24,062 nucleotides of DNA from an uncultured Solirubrobacteraceae bacterium (GTDB lineage: Bacteria; Actinomycetota; Thermoleophilia; Solirubrobacterales; Solirubrobacteraceae): NCBI GenBank assembly GCA_955652345.1, contig CATPBV010000171.1:1-24062 (forward strand), in the 5' to 3' direction. This document shows, piece by piece, positions 5,665 to 13,152 of this stretch. The translations under genes were made by a program, and so were the position numbers. How positions within the stretch are numbered: the first letter of the stretch is position 1; every line of letters begins with the position of its first letter. The notes beneath the pieces are model-generated. The model was given only the letters and a program-made list of their open reading frames with translations, was not told the origin of the DNA and ran no database searches.

Positions 5665-7130
5665 TGGCGCAAGCGGAGCTCCGGCAGGCCACCGGCGCTC
5701 GAACCGGCGAGCAGTTCCTGGACGGGCTGCGGCAGGGAGGCCGCGAGATCTGGCTGCACGGCGAACGCATCAGCCATCCCCTCGACCATCCGGAGCTGCG
5801 GGCCGCGGCGCTGTCGATGGCACGCGTGTTCGACATCCAGCACGAGCACGCCGAGGAGATGCTCGCGCCCTCGCCCAATGATGCCGAGCGGCTGGTGAAC
5901 GTCACCCATTTGATCCCGCGTACGCGCGAGGACCTGACCCGCCGTCGTCGAGCGTTCGAGCTGGTCGCGGCGTTCTCGGGCGGCACGATGGGCCGCACGC
6001 CCGACTACCTGAACGTGACATTCGCCTGCTTTGCGGGCCGCCCAGACGTGTGGGCCAGGCGCGGCAACGGGCAGGGCGCCACGAACCTCGTCGCCTACCA
6101 GGCGCGCATGCGCGACAACGACCTGTGCACCACCCACGCGCTGATGAACCCGCAGGTGGACCGCACCAAGCCAGAGGCCGAGCAGGCGATGGGCCAGGTG
6201 GCGCTCCATAAGGTCAGCGAGACCGCGGACGCGATCGTCGTGCGGGGAGCGCGCATGCTCGCCACCCTCGCCCCGTTCGCCGACGAGCTGCTCGTCTATC
6301 CGGGATCGGACATCCGTCCTGCGGACGGTCGCTATGCGCTCTCTTTCGCTGTTCCGATCGCCACCCGGGGCCTTCGCTTCATCTGCCGCGACAGCTACTC
6401 GAAGCAGCGCGACGCCTACGACTATCCGCTGTCGAGCCGGTTCGACGAGATGGACGCGGTCGTGATCTTCGACGACGTGGAGATCCCCAAGGAAAGGGTG
6501 TTCCTCGACGGCGACACGATCGGCTACAGCGAGGTGATAACCGACACGGGCTGGCGGGGGCACATCATGCATCAGGCGTTCACGCGCGCGTGGGTGAAGC
6601 TCTCGTTCGCGCTCGGGCTTGGGCACCTGATCGCCAACACCACCGGGGTGGTCCGCTTCGACCACATACAGGAGAAGCTGGGGCAGATCTGGGCGATGAG
6701 CGAGCTCGCGCGATCGGCGCTCGTGTCCGCCGAGGCAGGCGCCGCGCTTGATGAAGGCGGCGTGATGTACCCCGATGACAGGCCGCTCCTGGCGCTCCGG
6801 GGCCAGATGCCGAAGTGGCTCCCGTACTGCAACGAGCTGCTCCAGCTGATCGGGGGCGGCGGGTTCATGGCAACCCCCTCCCGAGCGGATCTCGACGGCC
6901 CGCTGCGCGAACATATCGAGCAGTACTTCCAGGCCGCCGGGGCCGGCGCCGAGCGGCGCATCCGGCTGTTCCGGCTGGCGTGGGACTTCCTAGGGTCCGA
7001 CCTTGGCGGACGTGGCGAGCTGTACGAGCGCTTCTATCTGTCCGACTCGTGGCGGATGACCGCGCTCGCGTACCAGATCGCGGACAAGTCGTTCCCGGAG
7101 TCGCTGGTGGAGCAGTTCCTGACGGATTGA
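5664..7130 (+). CDS. HpaB-like FADH2-dependent aromatic monooxygenase (4-hydroxyphenylacetate 3-hydroxylase family)
   Basis: Oxygenase component of a two-component flavin monooxygenase that ortho-hydroxylates a phenol to a catechol, giving the substrate for the dioxygenase. Length is 488 residues. Family features include GRTPDYLNV (110-118), NDLCTTHALMNPQVDRTK (152-169, with H158), the central helix HQAFTRAWVKLSFALGLGHL and the late IGGGGFMATPSRADLDG. The start ATG 5664 overlaps the dioxygenase stop by one base (TGATG) and is preceded by AGGAGGAAG, the best ribosome-binding site in the operon. The earlier in-frame codons are a shadow of the dioxygenase. No HpaC-type flavin reductase is in the window, so reduced flavin must come from elsewhere. 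The family also contains chlorophenol hydroxylases and 4-hydroxybutyryl-CoA dehydratase; the hydroxylase reading rests on context. Confidence 0.88.
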   Translation: MAQAELRQATGARTGEQFLDGLRQGGREIWLHGERISHPLDHPELRAAALSMARVFDIQHEHAEEMLAPSPNDAERLVNVTHLIPRTREDLTRRRRAFELVAAFSGGTMGRTPDYLNVTFACFAGRPDVWARRGNGQGATNLVAYQARMRDNDLCTTHALMNPQVDRTKPEAEQAMGQVALHKVSETADAIVVRGARMLATLAPFADELLVYPGSDIRPADGRYALSFAVPIATRGLRFICRDSYSKQRDAYDYPLSSRFDEMDAVVIFDDVEIPKERVFLDGDTIGYSEVITDTGWRGHIMHQAFTRAWVKLSFALGLGHLIANTTGVVRFDHIQEKLGQIWAMSELARSALVSAEAGAALDEGGVMYPDDRPLLALRGQMPKWLPYCNELLQLIGGGGFMATPSRADLDGPLREHIEQYFQAAGAGAERRIRLFRLAWDFLGSDLGGRGELYERFYLSDSWRMTALAYQIADKSFPESLVEQFLTD

Positions 7131-7957
7131 TGGCCACCCCGACCGTCCTCATCAGCGGCGGGGGCTCCGGCATCGGCGCCGCGGTAGCCCGTCGTATGGC
7201 CGGGTCCGGATATCAGGTATGCGTGGGAGGCCGGCGGAGTGGGCCGATCGACGACGTGGCGTCCTCCACCGGCGGTCACGCGGTCAGCGCCGACGTGTCC
7301 GATGCGGACGGCGCCGCGGCCATGGTATCGGCGTGCATCGAGCGCTTCGGACGCCTGGATTCGCTTGTCGTCAGCTCGGGCACGAGCGCGTCCGGCACCG
7401 TGGGTGAGCAGACGCTCGAGCGCTGGAGCGGCGTCCTCGCCACCAACCTCACCGGCGCGTTCCTCGTATGCCAAGCGGCGCTCCCACACCTGATCGAAGC
7501 ACGCGGCGCGATCGTCACGGTCGCATCGCTAGCCGGATTGCGCGCGGATCCCGCCTCCGCGGCGTATTGCTCGTCGAAGGCGGGGCTGATCATGCTCACC
7601 AAGTGCATCGCGCTCGACTACGGGCCGCTCGGGGTGCGGGCCAACTGCGTGTGCCCGGGGTGGATCCAGACCGCGATGGCCGACGCGGCGATGGACGAGC
7701 TCGCTGCCCGGACGGCAATCGATCGCGACGGCGCCTACTCGCTGGCGGTGGCGCACGTGCCCGCCAGGCGTGCCGGGCGGGTCGAGGAAGCCGCCGAAGC
7801 GATCGCCTGGCTGGCCTCGCCCGCGGCCTCGTACGTCAACGGCGCGGTGCTGACGGTCGACGGCGGGGCCGCAATCGTCGACGCCGGTACGCTCGCGTTC
7901 GCGACCGATGGAGAGCCAGCTGTTGCGGGAGATGAAAACGAGAGGAGAGAGACATGA
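7130..7957 (+). CDS. Short-chain dehydrogenase/reductase (SDR)
   Basis: Classical NAD(P)-dependent oxidoreductase of 275 residues. The Rossmann glycine motif GGGSGIG is at residues 10-16 and the catalytic tetrad is complete: N106 (TNLTG), S133 (VASLAG), Y146 and K150 (YCSSK). The CVCPGWIQTAM segment after the active site and the ASPAASYVNGAVLTVDGG ending are typical. About 20 polar residues follow that ending, an unusual tail. The ATG shares one base with the HpaB-like stop. It probably oxidises an alcohol or reduces a carbonyl intermediate of the same pathway. The SDR family does not reveal the substrate. Confidence 0.93.
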   Translation: MATPTVLISGGGSGIGAAVARRMAGSGYQVCVGGRRSGPIDDVASSTGGHAVSADVSDADGAAAMVSACIERFGRLDSLVVSSGTSASGTVGEQTLERWSGVLATNLTGAFLVCQAALPHLIEARGAIVTVASLAGLRADPASAAYCSSKAGLIMLTKCIALDYGPLGVRANCVCPGWIQTAMADAAMDELAARTAIDRDGAYSLAVAHVPARRAGRVEEAAEAIAWLASPAASYVNGAVLTVDGGAAIVDAGTLAFATDGEPAVAGDENERRET

Positions 7958-9327
7958 GCCAGGATCTCGACGCACGGCCCGGCGCGGGCGGCGACCTCGC
8001 CGCGAGCCTGTCAGGGCTCCCAGATATGGGGGTCCGCGCGGTGCGCCTTCAGTACGCCGACCTGCACGGGATCTGCCGCGGGAAGGACATCCCGGCTTCG
8101 GCGTTCGAGCAGGCCGCCGAGGAGGGCATCAACTTCGTCGCCGCGATCATGACCGTCGACCTCCGACACAATGTCGTGGCCGGTTTCGAGAAGGGCTTCC
8201 CGGACCTCCTCGCGCGGCCGGACCTGGGGACGCTGGTCCGGTTGCCGTGGGAGCCGGATGTGGCGGCATGCATCGTCGACCTGGAGAAGCACACCACCCA
8301 CGAGCCCTACCCGGTCGACTCGCGGGGCGCGCTGAAGCGCGTCCTCGCCCAGTTCTCCGAGCTGGGCGTGTCGCCCGTGATCGGACCGGAGCTCGAGTTC
8401 TATCTCTGCGAACCAGATCCCTCGGCGCCGAACGGCTACCGGCCGTATGCATCTCAGGACAGCGGCGTCTACACCGTCGGGAACGTCGCCGATCCGCGAG
8501 GCACCCTATCGCGGATGCTCGACGCGGCGGTCGATCTCGGATTGGGCGCGCTCGCCGTCGCGCACGAATACGGCCGAAGCCAGTACGAGATCAACCTGCG
8601 GCATACCGCTGCACTCGATTCCGCCGACCGAGCGTTCAGATACAAGGCGATGGTCAAGGAGCTCGCGGCGCGCGACGGATTGCTCGCAACGTTCATGGGC
8701 AAGCCGTTCAACGGCGACGAGGGGTCCGGCTTTCACCTGCACTTGTCGCTGGTCGACGGCGACGGCGCCAACGCCTGTGAGGACCCGAGCGGCGCGCACG
8801 GGCTGACCGCGCTGACGCGGCACTTCATCGCCGGAGTCCTCGACCACGGGCCGGCGATGATGGTGTTCTTCAACCCGACCGTGAACGCTTACCGGCGGAT
8901 CACCGCCGAGGCCCTCGTGCCGACGCGAAGCTGCTGGGGCCACGACAACCGGATGACGCTGGTGCGAGTGCCGATGGAGCGAGGCTCGGGCACGCGACTC
9001 GAGGTGCGCCTCGGGGACGGCACCGCCAACCCATACCTCGCCTACGCGGTGACGCTTGCGGCCGGCCTCGACGGCATCCGCCGCGAGCTCGAGCCACCCG
9101 AGCCACTCGAGGGGATGATCTACGACCTACCGGAGGAGACGCTGGGCGAGGCGCTGCCGACCACCTTCCAGGGAGCATTGGACGCGCTCGAGGACGACCC
9201 GGTGATCATCGAAGCGGTCGGCGAAGAGCTCGTCGACACGTTCAAGACGATCAAGGGCGCGGAGCTCGAGCGCTACCGCACGTGGGTGACCGACTGGGAG
9301 TTCGCGGAGTATGCCCCGCGGCTATGA
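7954..9327 (+). CDS. Glutamine synthetase-like gamma-glutamyl-amine ligase
   Basis: ATP-dependent ligase of 457 residues with the glutamine synthetase fold. Catalytic-domain motifs are GPELEFYL (144-151, metal ligands E146 and E148), GSGFHLHLSL (metal/ATP histidine), FNPTVNAYRRI, and the glutamate-site/latch region EVRLGDGTANPYLA. The N-terminal segment LQYADLHGICRGK is typical of the GlnA3/PuuA/IpuC-like branch. The segment aligned by eye to the ammonium-site loop (FDGSS in true GlnA) reads VDLRHNVVAGF, lacking the DGSS residues. That fits an enzyme joining glutamate to an organic amine. It overlaps the SDR stop by 4 nt and has a strong AGAGGAGAGA ribosome-binding site at 7941-7950. Placement in a ring-cleavage operon beside an APC permease suggests the substrate carries an amine. 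True glutamine synthesis is not excluded. Confidence 0.87.
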   Translation: MSQDLDARPGAGGDLAASLSGLPDMGVRAVRLQYADLHGICRGKDIPASAFEQAAEEGINFVAAIMTVDLRHNVVAGFEKGFPDLLARPDLGTLVRLPWEPDVAACIVDLEKHTTHEPYPVDSRGALKRVLAQFSELGVSPVIGPELEFYLCEPDPSAPNGYRPYASQDSGVYTVGNVADPRGTLSRMLDAAVDLGLGALAVAHEYGRSQYEINLRHTAALDSADRAFRYKAMVKELAARDGLLATFMGKPFNGDEGSGFHLHLSLVDGDGANACEDPSGAHGLTALTRHFIAGVLDHGPAMMVFFNPTVNAYRRITAEALVPTRSCWGHDNRMTLVRVPMERGSGTRLEVRLGDGTANPYLAYAVTLAAGLDGIRRELEPPEPLEGMIYDLPEETLGEALPTTFQGALDALEDDPVIIEAVGEELVDTFKTIKGAELERYRTWVTDWEFAEYAPRL

Positions 9328-10818
9328 GCTGATTGCGTCGGGGATCGGCTCGTCCAGCGGGGGTACGCCCTGGTGCTCGACCGCGTGGCGGGCCGCGAGA
9401 CGCACTTGCTCGGGACGCGTGAGCTGGAGGATCGCGTACCAGACCGCGGAGATCACGATGCAGGCGATTGCGAAGAACACGGCGCGGTTGTTGGGGAAGG
9501 TCGGGAACGGAACCAGCGCGCCCCTGAAGGCGAGGATCGGCGTGGCAAGGCCAAGAGCCACCGCGATCAGCTTCCACCACAGCCCTCCCTCCTGACGACT
9601 CTGCCACACCAGCTTGAGCGCGAACAACGCCAGGAAGACGTAGATCAGCTCAACCAGCAGGCTCCCCGCCGACGTCGTGATGAAGAACGCCTCGATCGGG
9701 TCCGGAAGCATCACCGTCTTGCCGTAATGCGTCGTCCCCGCCCAGATCAGAAGCAGGATGCTCCAGATGGCGATCACGACGTTCCCGACCACCGGGGTGT
9801 CGTAACGCGTCGTCTTCGCGGCGAATCGCGGCAGGAGCCCGTCGCGCCCAAAAGCGAAGAGGATCCGGGACGCGGTCACCATGATCGCGATGCTGAGCGA
9901 CAGCGCATCGAGGATGATCACCAAGTCGATCAGCACGCTCAGCCAGTTGCCGACGTAGGTGGTCGCGAGATCGCCCATCGGGCTTGCGGCGGCGAACCAC
10001 GCGTTCTTGGCGAGCGCAGCCTGCCCGAAGCCGATCGTTGCGGCGTAGCACACGATCAGATAGAGGACGGCGCTGAGCGCGACGGCGCCGACCACCGCGA
10101 CCGGGATCGACTTGCGCGGGTTCTCGGTTTCCTCGGCTATCGACGCGGCGGCCTCGAAGCCGATGAACAGCGTCACCGCGAACAGGATCCCGTGGAACAC
10201 GCCGTTCCACGAGCTGTGGGACGTGCCGAACACCGCCAGCGTGTTCCCGCCGATGCCGCCCTTGGCGATGATCACGAACGCCAGGATCAGGAACGGGATC
10301 ATCGACAAGGTGGCGAGCAGGAGGACGCCGCGGATGGCGAGCCGGACGCCGAAGTGATTGAGCGCGAACACGATCGCCAACCCGATGGCGCCTCCCAGCC
10401 ACCACGGGACCGTGGTGTGGATGTGAGCCTGGAAGAACCCCTGCGTGAGGAACCCGAGGGCGATGTAGATCCCGCCCGCGCCGAGGAACATCGAGCCGAG
10501 GAGATAGACCGCGCCCGAGAAGATCCCGAAGGAGTTGTGCACGGCGTGGGAGAGGTATTCGAATATCGCGCCCGCGCCCGCGTACCGGCGGGCGTATACC
10601 GCGATCACGTAGCCCAGGCCGAGCGAGCCGATCGACCCCAGCACGATCGCGAGCGGAGTCGACCAGCCGGATACCGACGCCACCAGGCCACTGACGAGCC
10701 CGACGGAGAAGATCGGGCCGATCGCCAGCGCCTGACCAACCGCGTGCAGCGTGGTCAGTTGCCGCGCGCCGAGGTGTGCATCTGAACGGCGGGGCTCGCC
10801 GACAGCCTCAGTTGCCAT
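9322..10818 (-). CDS. APC-superfamily amino acid/amine permease
   Basis: Integral membrane transporter of 498 residues with about twelve hydrophobic segments. It starts with the family-typical LTTLHAVGQALAIGPIFSVGLVSG and includes the helix-3-like YAGAGAIFEYLSHAV (residues about 80-94) and the conserved FIGFEAAASIAEETENPRKSIP segment about half-way along. The latter is diagnostic of amino acid-polyamine-organocation permeases. It likely imports an amino acid, polyamine or other amine by proton symport. ATG 10818 is preceded by AAGGAGAGG. The gene is divergent from the P450 gene, with a 127-bp AT-rich control region between them. Its 3' end overlaps the glutamine synthetase-like stop by 6 bp in convergent orientation. 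The pairing of permease and ligase supports uptake and capture of an amine. Confidence 0.93.
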   Translation of the reverse strand: MATEAVGEPRRSDAHLGARQLTTLHAVGQALAIGPIFSVGLVSGLVASVSGWSTPLAIVLGSIGSLGLGYVIAVYARRYAGAGAIFEYLSHAVHNSFGIFSGAVYLLGSMFLGAGGIYIALGFLTQGFFQAHIHTTVPWWLGGAIGLAIVFALNHFGVRLAIRGVLLLATLSMIPFLILAFVIIAKGGIGGNTLAVFGTSHSSWNGVFHGILFAVTLFIGFEAAASIAEETENPRKSIPVAVVGAVALSAVLYLIVCYAATIGFGQAALAKNAWFAAASPMGDLATTYVGNWLSVLIDLVIILDALSLSIAIMVTASRILFAFGRDGLLPRFAAKTTRYDTPVVGNVVIAIWSILLLIWAGTTHYGKTVMLPDPIEAFFITTSAGSLLVELIYVFLALFALKLVWQSRQEGGLWWKLIAVALGLATPILAFRGALVPFPTFPNNRAVFFAIACIVISAVWYAILQLTRPEQVRLAARHAVEHQGVPPLDEPIPDAISS

Positions 10819-10845
10819 TGCCTCTCCTTACCTTCTGCTCGCAGG

Positions 10846-10860
10846 CTTTCGGATACATTA
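10846..10860 (-). promoter_or_regulatory. Candidate GntR operator, site 3
   Basis: On the minus strand this reads TAATGTATCCGAAAG. It shares the exact 10-mer TAATGTATCC with site 4, about 50 bp away, and matches sites 1 and 2 closely. It overlaps the -10 of the permease promoter, just as site 2 overlaps the -10 of the dioxygenase promoter. Confidence 0.62.
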
Positions 10861-10884
10861 CTCATCCTGTGGAGTCTGAGTCAA
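10855..10884 (-). promoter_or_regulatory. Sigma70-type promoter of the permease gene
   Basis: Minus-strand TTGACT (10884-10879) and TAATGT (10860-10855) are separated by 18 bp, giving a start near 10848 and a leader of about 30 nt before ATG 10818. The -10 forms the first six bases of the candidate operator. Activity is inferred from the hexamers only. Confidence 0.58.
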
Positions 10885-10904
10885 GGGTACGCCGAACAGG
10901 GTAA

Positions 10905-10918
10905 TTCTGGATACATTA
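10905..10918 (-). promoter_or_regulatory. Candidate GntR operator, site 4
   Basis: Minus-strand TAATGTATCCAGAA, also bounded by an inverted pair GTAAT (10901-10905) and ATTAC (10915-10919). It lies just upstream of the P450 gene. A weak plus-strand promoter with TGGATA (10908-10913), a 17-bp spacer and TATCGT (10931-10936) would overlap it and start transcription within a few bases of the P450 ATG. Confidence 0.58.
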
Positions 10919-10945
10919 CGCAGAACGTGGTATCGTCCCGCCGCG

Positions 10946-12205
10946 ATGGGAGCTAGCGGCACGGACCTGCTGGCGGTCGACCTGCTGGACCACGATCTGT
11001 TCGCCGACCACGAGCCGTGGGAAGCCTTCGACCTGCTTCAGCGCGAGGCGCCGGTCTACTTCCATCCCGAGCCCGGCGGCCGGGGCTTCTGGGCCCTCAC
11101 CAAGTACGACGACGTGCAGGCGGTCCTGCGCGACACCAAAACCTTCTCCTCCGAGGTCGGCGGTGCCGCGACGATCGATGATCTTCCCGAGGACGTTCTC
11201 GCCGCGCGCCGCAACTTCCTCGAGTACGACCCGCCCAAGCACGGACGCTACCGGCGGCTGATCTCGACCAGCTTCACTCCGGGCGCCGTCGGGCGCTACG
11301 AGGAGTGGCTGCGCGGGCTTGTCTCGCTTCTGCTCGACCGCGTGTTGCCGCAGAATGAGTTCGACCTCGTCCACGAGCTCGCCGCCCCGATCCCGATCCG
11401 GGTCCTCGCCCACGTTCTGGGCCTCCCCGAGGAGATCCTCCCCAAGCTGATCGAGCTCGGTGACCGGCTGCTCGTCGACACCGAGCCTGAGTTCGTCGGT
11501 GAGCTGGCGTTCGAGCGCGAGCGCGAGGAGGATCGCTACAAGCCGTTCGGCTCGCCATGGGCGGAGGAGCTGTGCGCGATCGGCCGCCAGTTCTATGCCG
11601 ACCGCCAGGCCTGCCCCCGCGAGGACGTGCTGACGTTGATCGCCTGCGCCGAGATCGAGGGCCACCCGCTCTCCGAAAGCGACCTCGACAACATGTTCGC
11701 GCTGCTAATCGTCGCCGGCAACGAGACGACTCGCCAGGCGATCAGCCTCGGCACGCTTGCGCTGGCGCACAATTCCGACCAGTACCAGCGACTGCGTGCC
11801 GACCGGAGCCTGATTGCGTCGGCTGTCGAGGAGCTGCTGCGCTACTCCTCGCCGGTGTGGTTCTTCCGCCGGACCGCCATGCAGCCGGTCAAGGTGCGCG
11901 ACGTCGACATCGCCGCGGGCGACAAGGTCGTCGTGTGGTTCGCCGCGGCGAACCGCGATCCCGAGCACTACCCGGATCCGCACCGGCTCGACGTCGCTCG
12001 CAATCCCACCGACCAGCTCACGTTCGGCCGGGGCGGTCCGCATCATTGTCTCGGCGCCCACCTGGCGCGCATGGAAGTGCGCGTGTACCTGGAGGAGCTA
12101 GTGTCGCGGGTCGCGCAGATCGAGCTCGCCGGCGAGCCGGTGCGGCTGCGCTCGAACTTCACCAACGGGCTCAAACGGCTGCCCGTTCGGGTCGCCGTCG
12201 GTTGA
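10946..12205 (+). CDS. Cytochrome P450 (bacterial class I, soluble)
   Basis: Heme-thiolate monooxygenase of 419 residues with no membrane anchor. The heme-binding loop FGRGGPHHCLG places the axial cysteine at C368. The I-helix oxygen-activation motif AGNETT is at 257-262, the K-helix E-x-x-R is in VEELLRY, and the DPPKHGRYRRLISTSFTP segment after residue 90 is typical of actinobacterial CYPs. It should insert oxygen into an aliphatic or aromatic C-H or perform O/N-dealkylation, using ferredoxin and a reductase that are not in the window. It is divergent from the permease and overlaps or abuts the luciferase-like gene. It may carry out the first activation of the imported compound; this is inferred. 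The ATG lies close to a weak predicted transcription start, so the mRNA may be nearly leaderless. Confidence 0.95.
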   Translation: MGASGTDLLAVDLLDHDLFADHEPWEAFDLLQREAPVYFHPEPGGRGFWALTKYDDVQAVLRDTKTFSSEVGGAATIDDLPEDVLAARRNFLEYDPPKHGRYRRLISTSFTPGAVGRYEEWLRGLVSLLLDRVLPQNEFDLVHELAAPIPIRVLAHVLGLPEEILPKLIELGDRLLVDTEPEFVGELAFEREREEDRYKPFGSPWAEELCAIGRQFYADRQACPREDVLTLIACAEIEGHPLSESDLDNMFALLIVAGNETTRQAISLGTLALAHNSDQYQRLRADRSLIASAVEELLRYSSPVWFFRRTAMQPVKVRDVDIAAGDKVVVWFAAANRDPEHYPDPHRLDVARNPTDQLTFGRGGPHHCLGAHLARMEVRVYLEELVSRVAQIELAGEPVRLRSNFTNGLKRLPVRVAVG

Positions 12206-12213
12206 CTACGCCG

Positions 12214-13152
12214 GTGAGCTCCGGGCAGCGGCGCGTCCCTCGGTTCGTGCTCGTCCTGAGCGAGAACTGGACGATGACGCCACCGCGCGACCTGCGGGCG
12301 CTTGTGCGGATCGCCCAGGAGGCCGAGCAAGCCGGCATCGATGGCGTGATGCTGAGCGAGCACATCGTGCTCGGACCGAGCGCGGGAGCCGGCGGGCGCC
12401 CCGCCAATCCGCGCGACTATGCGGCCCCCGGAAACCAGGATCCCGACACTCCCTGGCCCGACTCGATCGTGCTCATGAGCGCAATTGCCGCAGCCACCAG
12501 CAGCCTGCGGCTGATAGCCGCCGCGATCATTGCGCCACTTCGCCACCCGCTGCTGCTGGCCCACCAGCTTGCGACGCTCGACCTGCTTTCCGAGGGCCGG
12601 CTCATCGTGCAGCCGACCGTCAGCTGGCATCGCGAGGAGTACGCAGCACTCGGCGTGCCGTTCGGGCATCGTGGCGAGCTGCTCGACGACCATCTCGCCG
12701 CATGGCACGAGCTGTGGCGGAGCACGCCGGCGAGCTTCGAAGGCCGGCACTACCGCTTCAGCGACGTCTACCTGATGCCGAAGCCCTACCGCCCCGATGG
12801 CCCGCGCCTGTGGTTCGGTGGGACCACCGTCGGGCCGTGGATCATCAGGCGGCTCGTCGACTACGGCCATGGCTTTCATCCGTTTGGACAGCCCACGGCT
12901 GAGGAGATGCTGCCGCTGCGCGACGCGATGGCGCAGGCGGGGCGGGATATGGACGAGCTCGAGATCGTGGGCGGGATCCGAGGGCGGTTCCCGGACCAGG
13001 GTGGTGTGGCCGATCTCGCCGAGGCAGCGGAGTCGATCCCGGCGCAGCTCGCCGCGGGCTACACGACGATCTGCTTCAAGCCCTCCCAGTACACCGACGA
13101 CCCCGCCGACGTCGGGGGGCTGTGTCGCCAGCTCGTTGACGCTACCTACTGA
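12214..13152 (+). CDS. Luciferase-like flavin/F420-dependent monooxygenase or oxidoreductase
   Basis: TIM-barrel oxidoreductase of the bacterial luciferase-like superfamily, about 312 residues, using FMNH2 or F420. The visible pattern is an early EAEQAGIDGVMLSEHI strand-helix, the central TSSLRLIAAAIIAPLRHPLLLAHQLATLDLLSEGRL block that is highly characteristic, then HREEYAALGVPFGHRGELLDDHLAAW and RLWFGGTT for cofactor binding. Start is GTG 12214, or TTG 12202 overlapping the P450 stop; neither has a clear ribosome-binding site. It is almost certainly co-transcribed with the P450. A Baeyer-Villiger-type, dehalogenating or dehydrogenating step on the same substrate is possible. The family is broad and no specific reaction can be named. 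Its 3' end overlaps the convergent dehydrogenase by 11 bp. Confidence 0.9.
   Translation: MSSGQRRVPRFVLVLSENWTMTPPRDLRALVRIAQEAEQAGIDGVMLSEHIVLGPSAGAGGRPANPRDYAAPGNQDPDTPWPDSIVLMSAIAAATSSLRLIAAAIIAPLRHPLLLAHQLATLDLLSEGRLIVQPTVSWHREEYAALGVPFGHRGELLDDHLAAWHELWRSTPASFEGRHYRFSDVYLMPKPYRPDGPRLWFGGTTVGPWIIRRLVDYGHGFHPFGQPTAEEMLPLRDAMAQAGRDMDELEIVGGIRGRFPDQGGVADLAEAAESIPAQLAAGYTTICFKPSQYTDDPADVGGLCRQLVDATY

Noticed and set aside
5439..6914. Long 491-codon open frame on the minus strand opposite the HpaB-like gene
   Set aside because: Shadow frame of GC-rich coding DNA. It has no family motifs, is His/Arg-rich, and lies opposite a gene with clear family motifs.
9373..10785. Long 470-codon plus-strand frame opposite the permease
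   Set aside because: Highly charged Arg/Asp/Glu-rich shadow of a membrane protein gene, with no recognisable domain.
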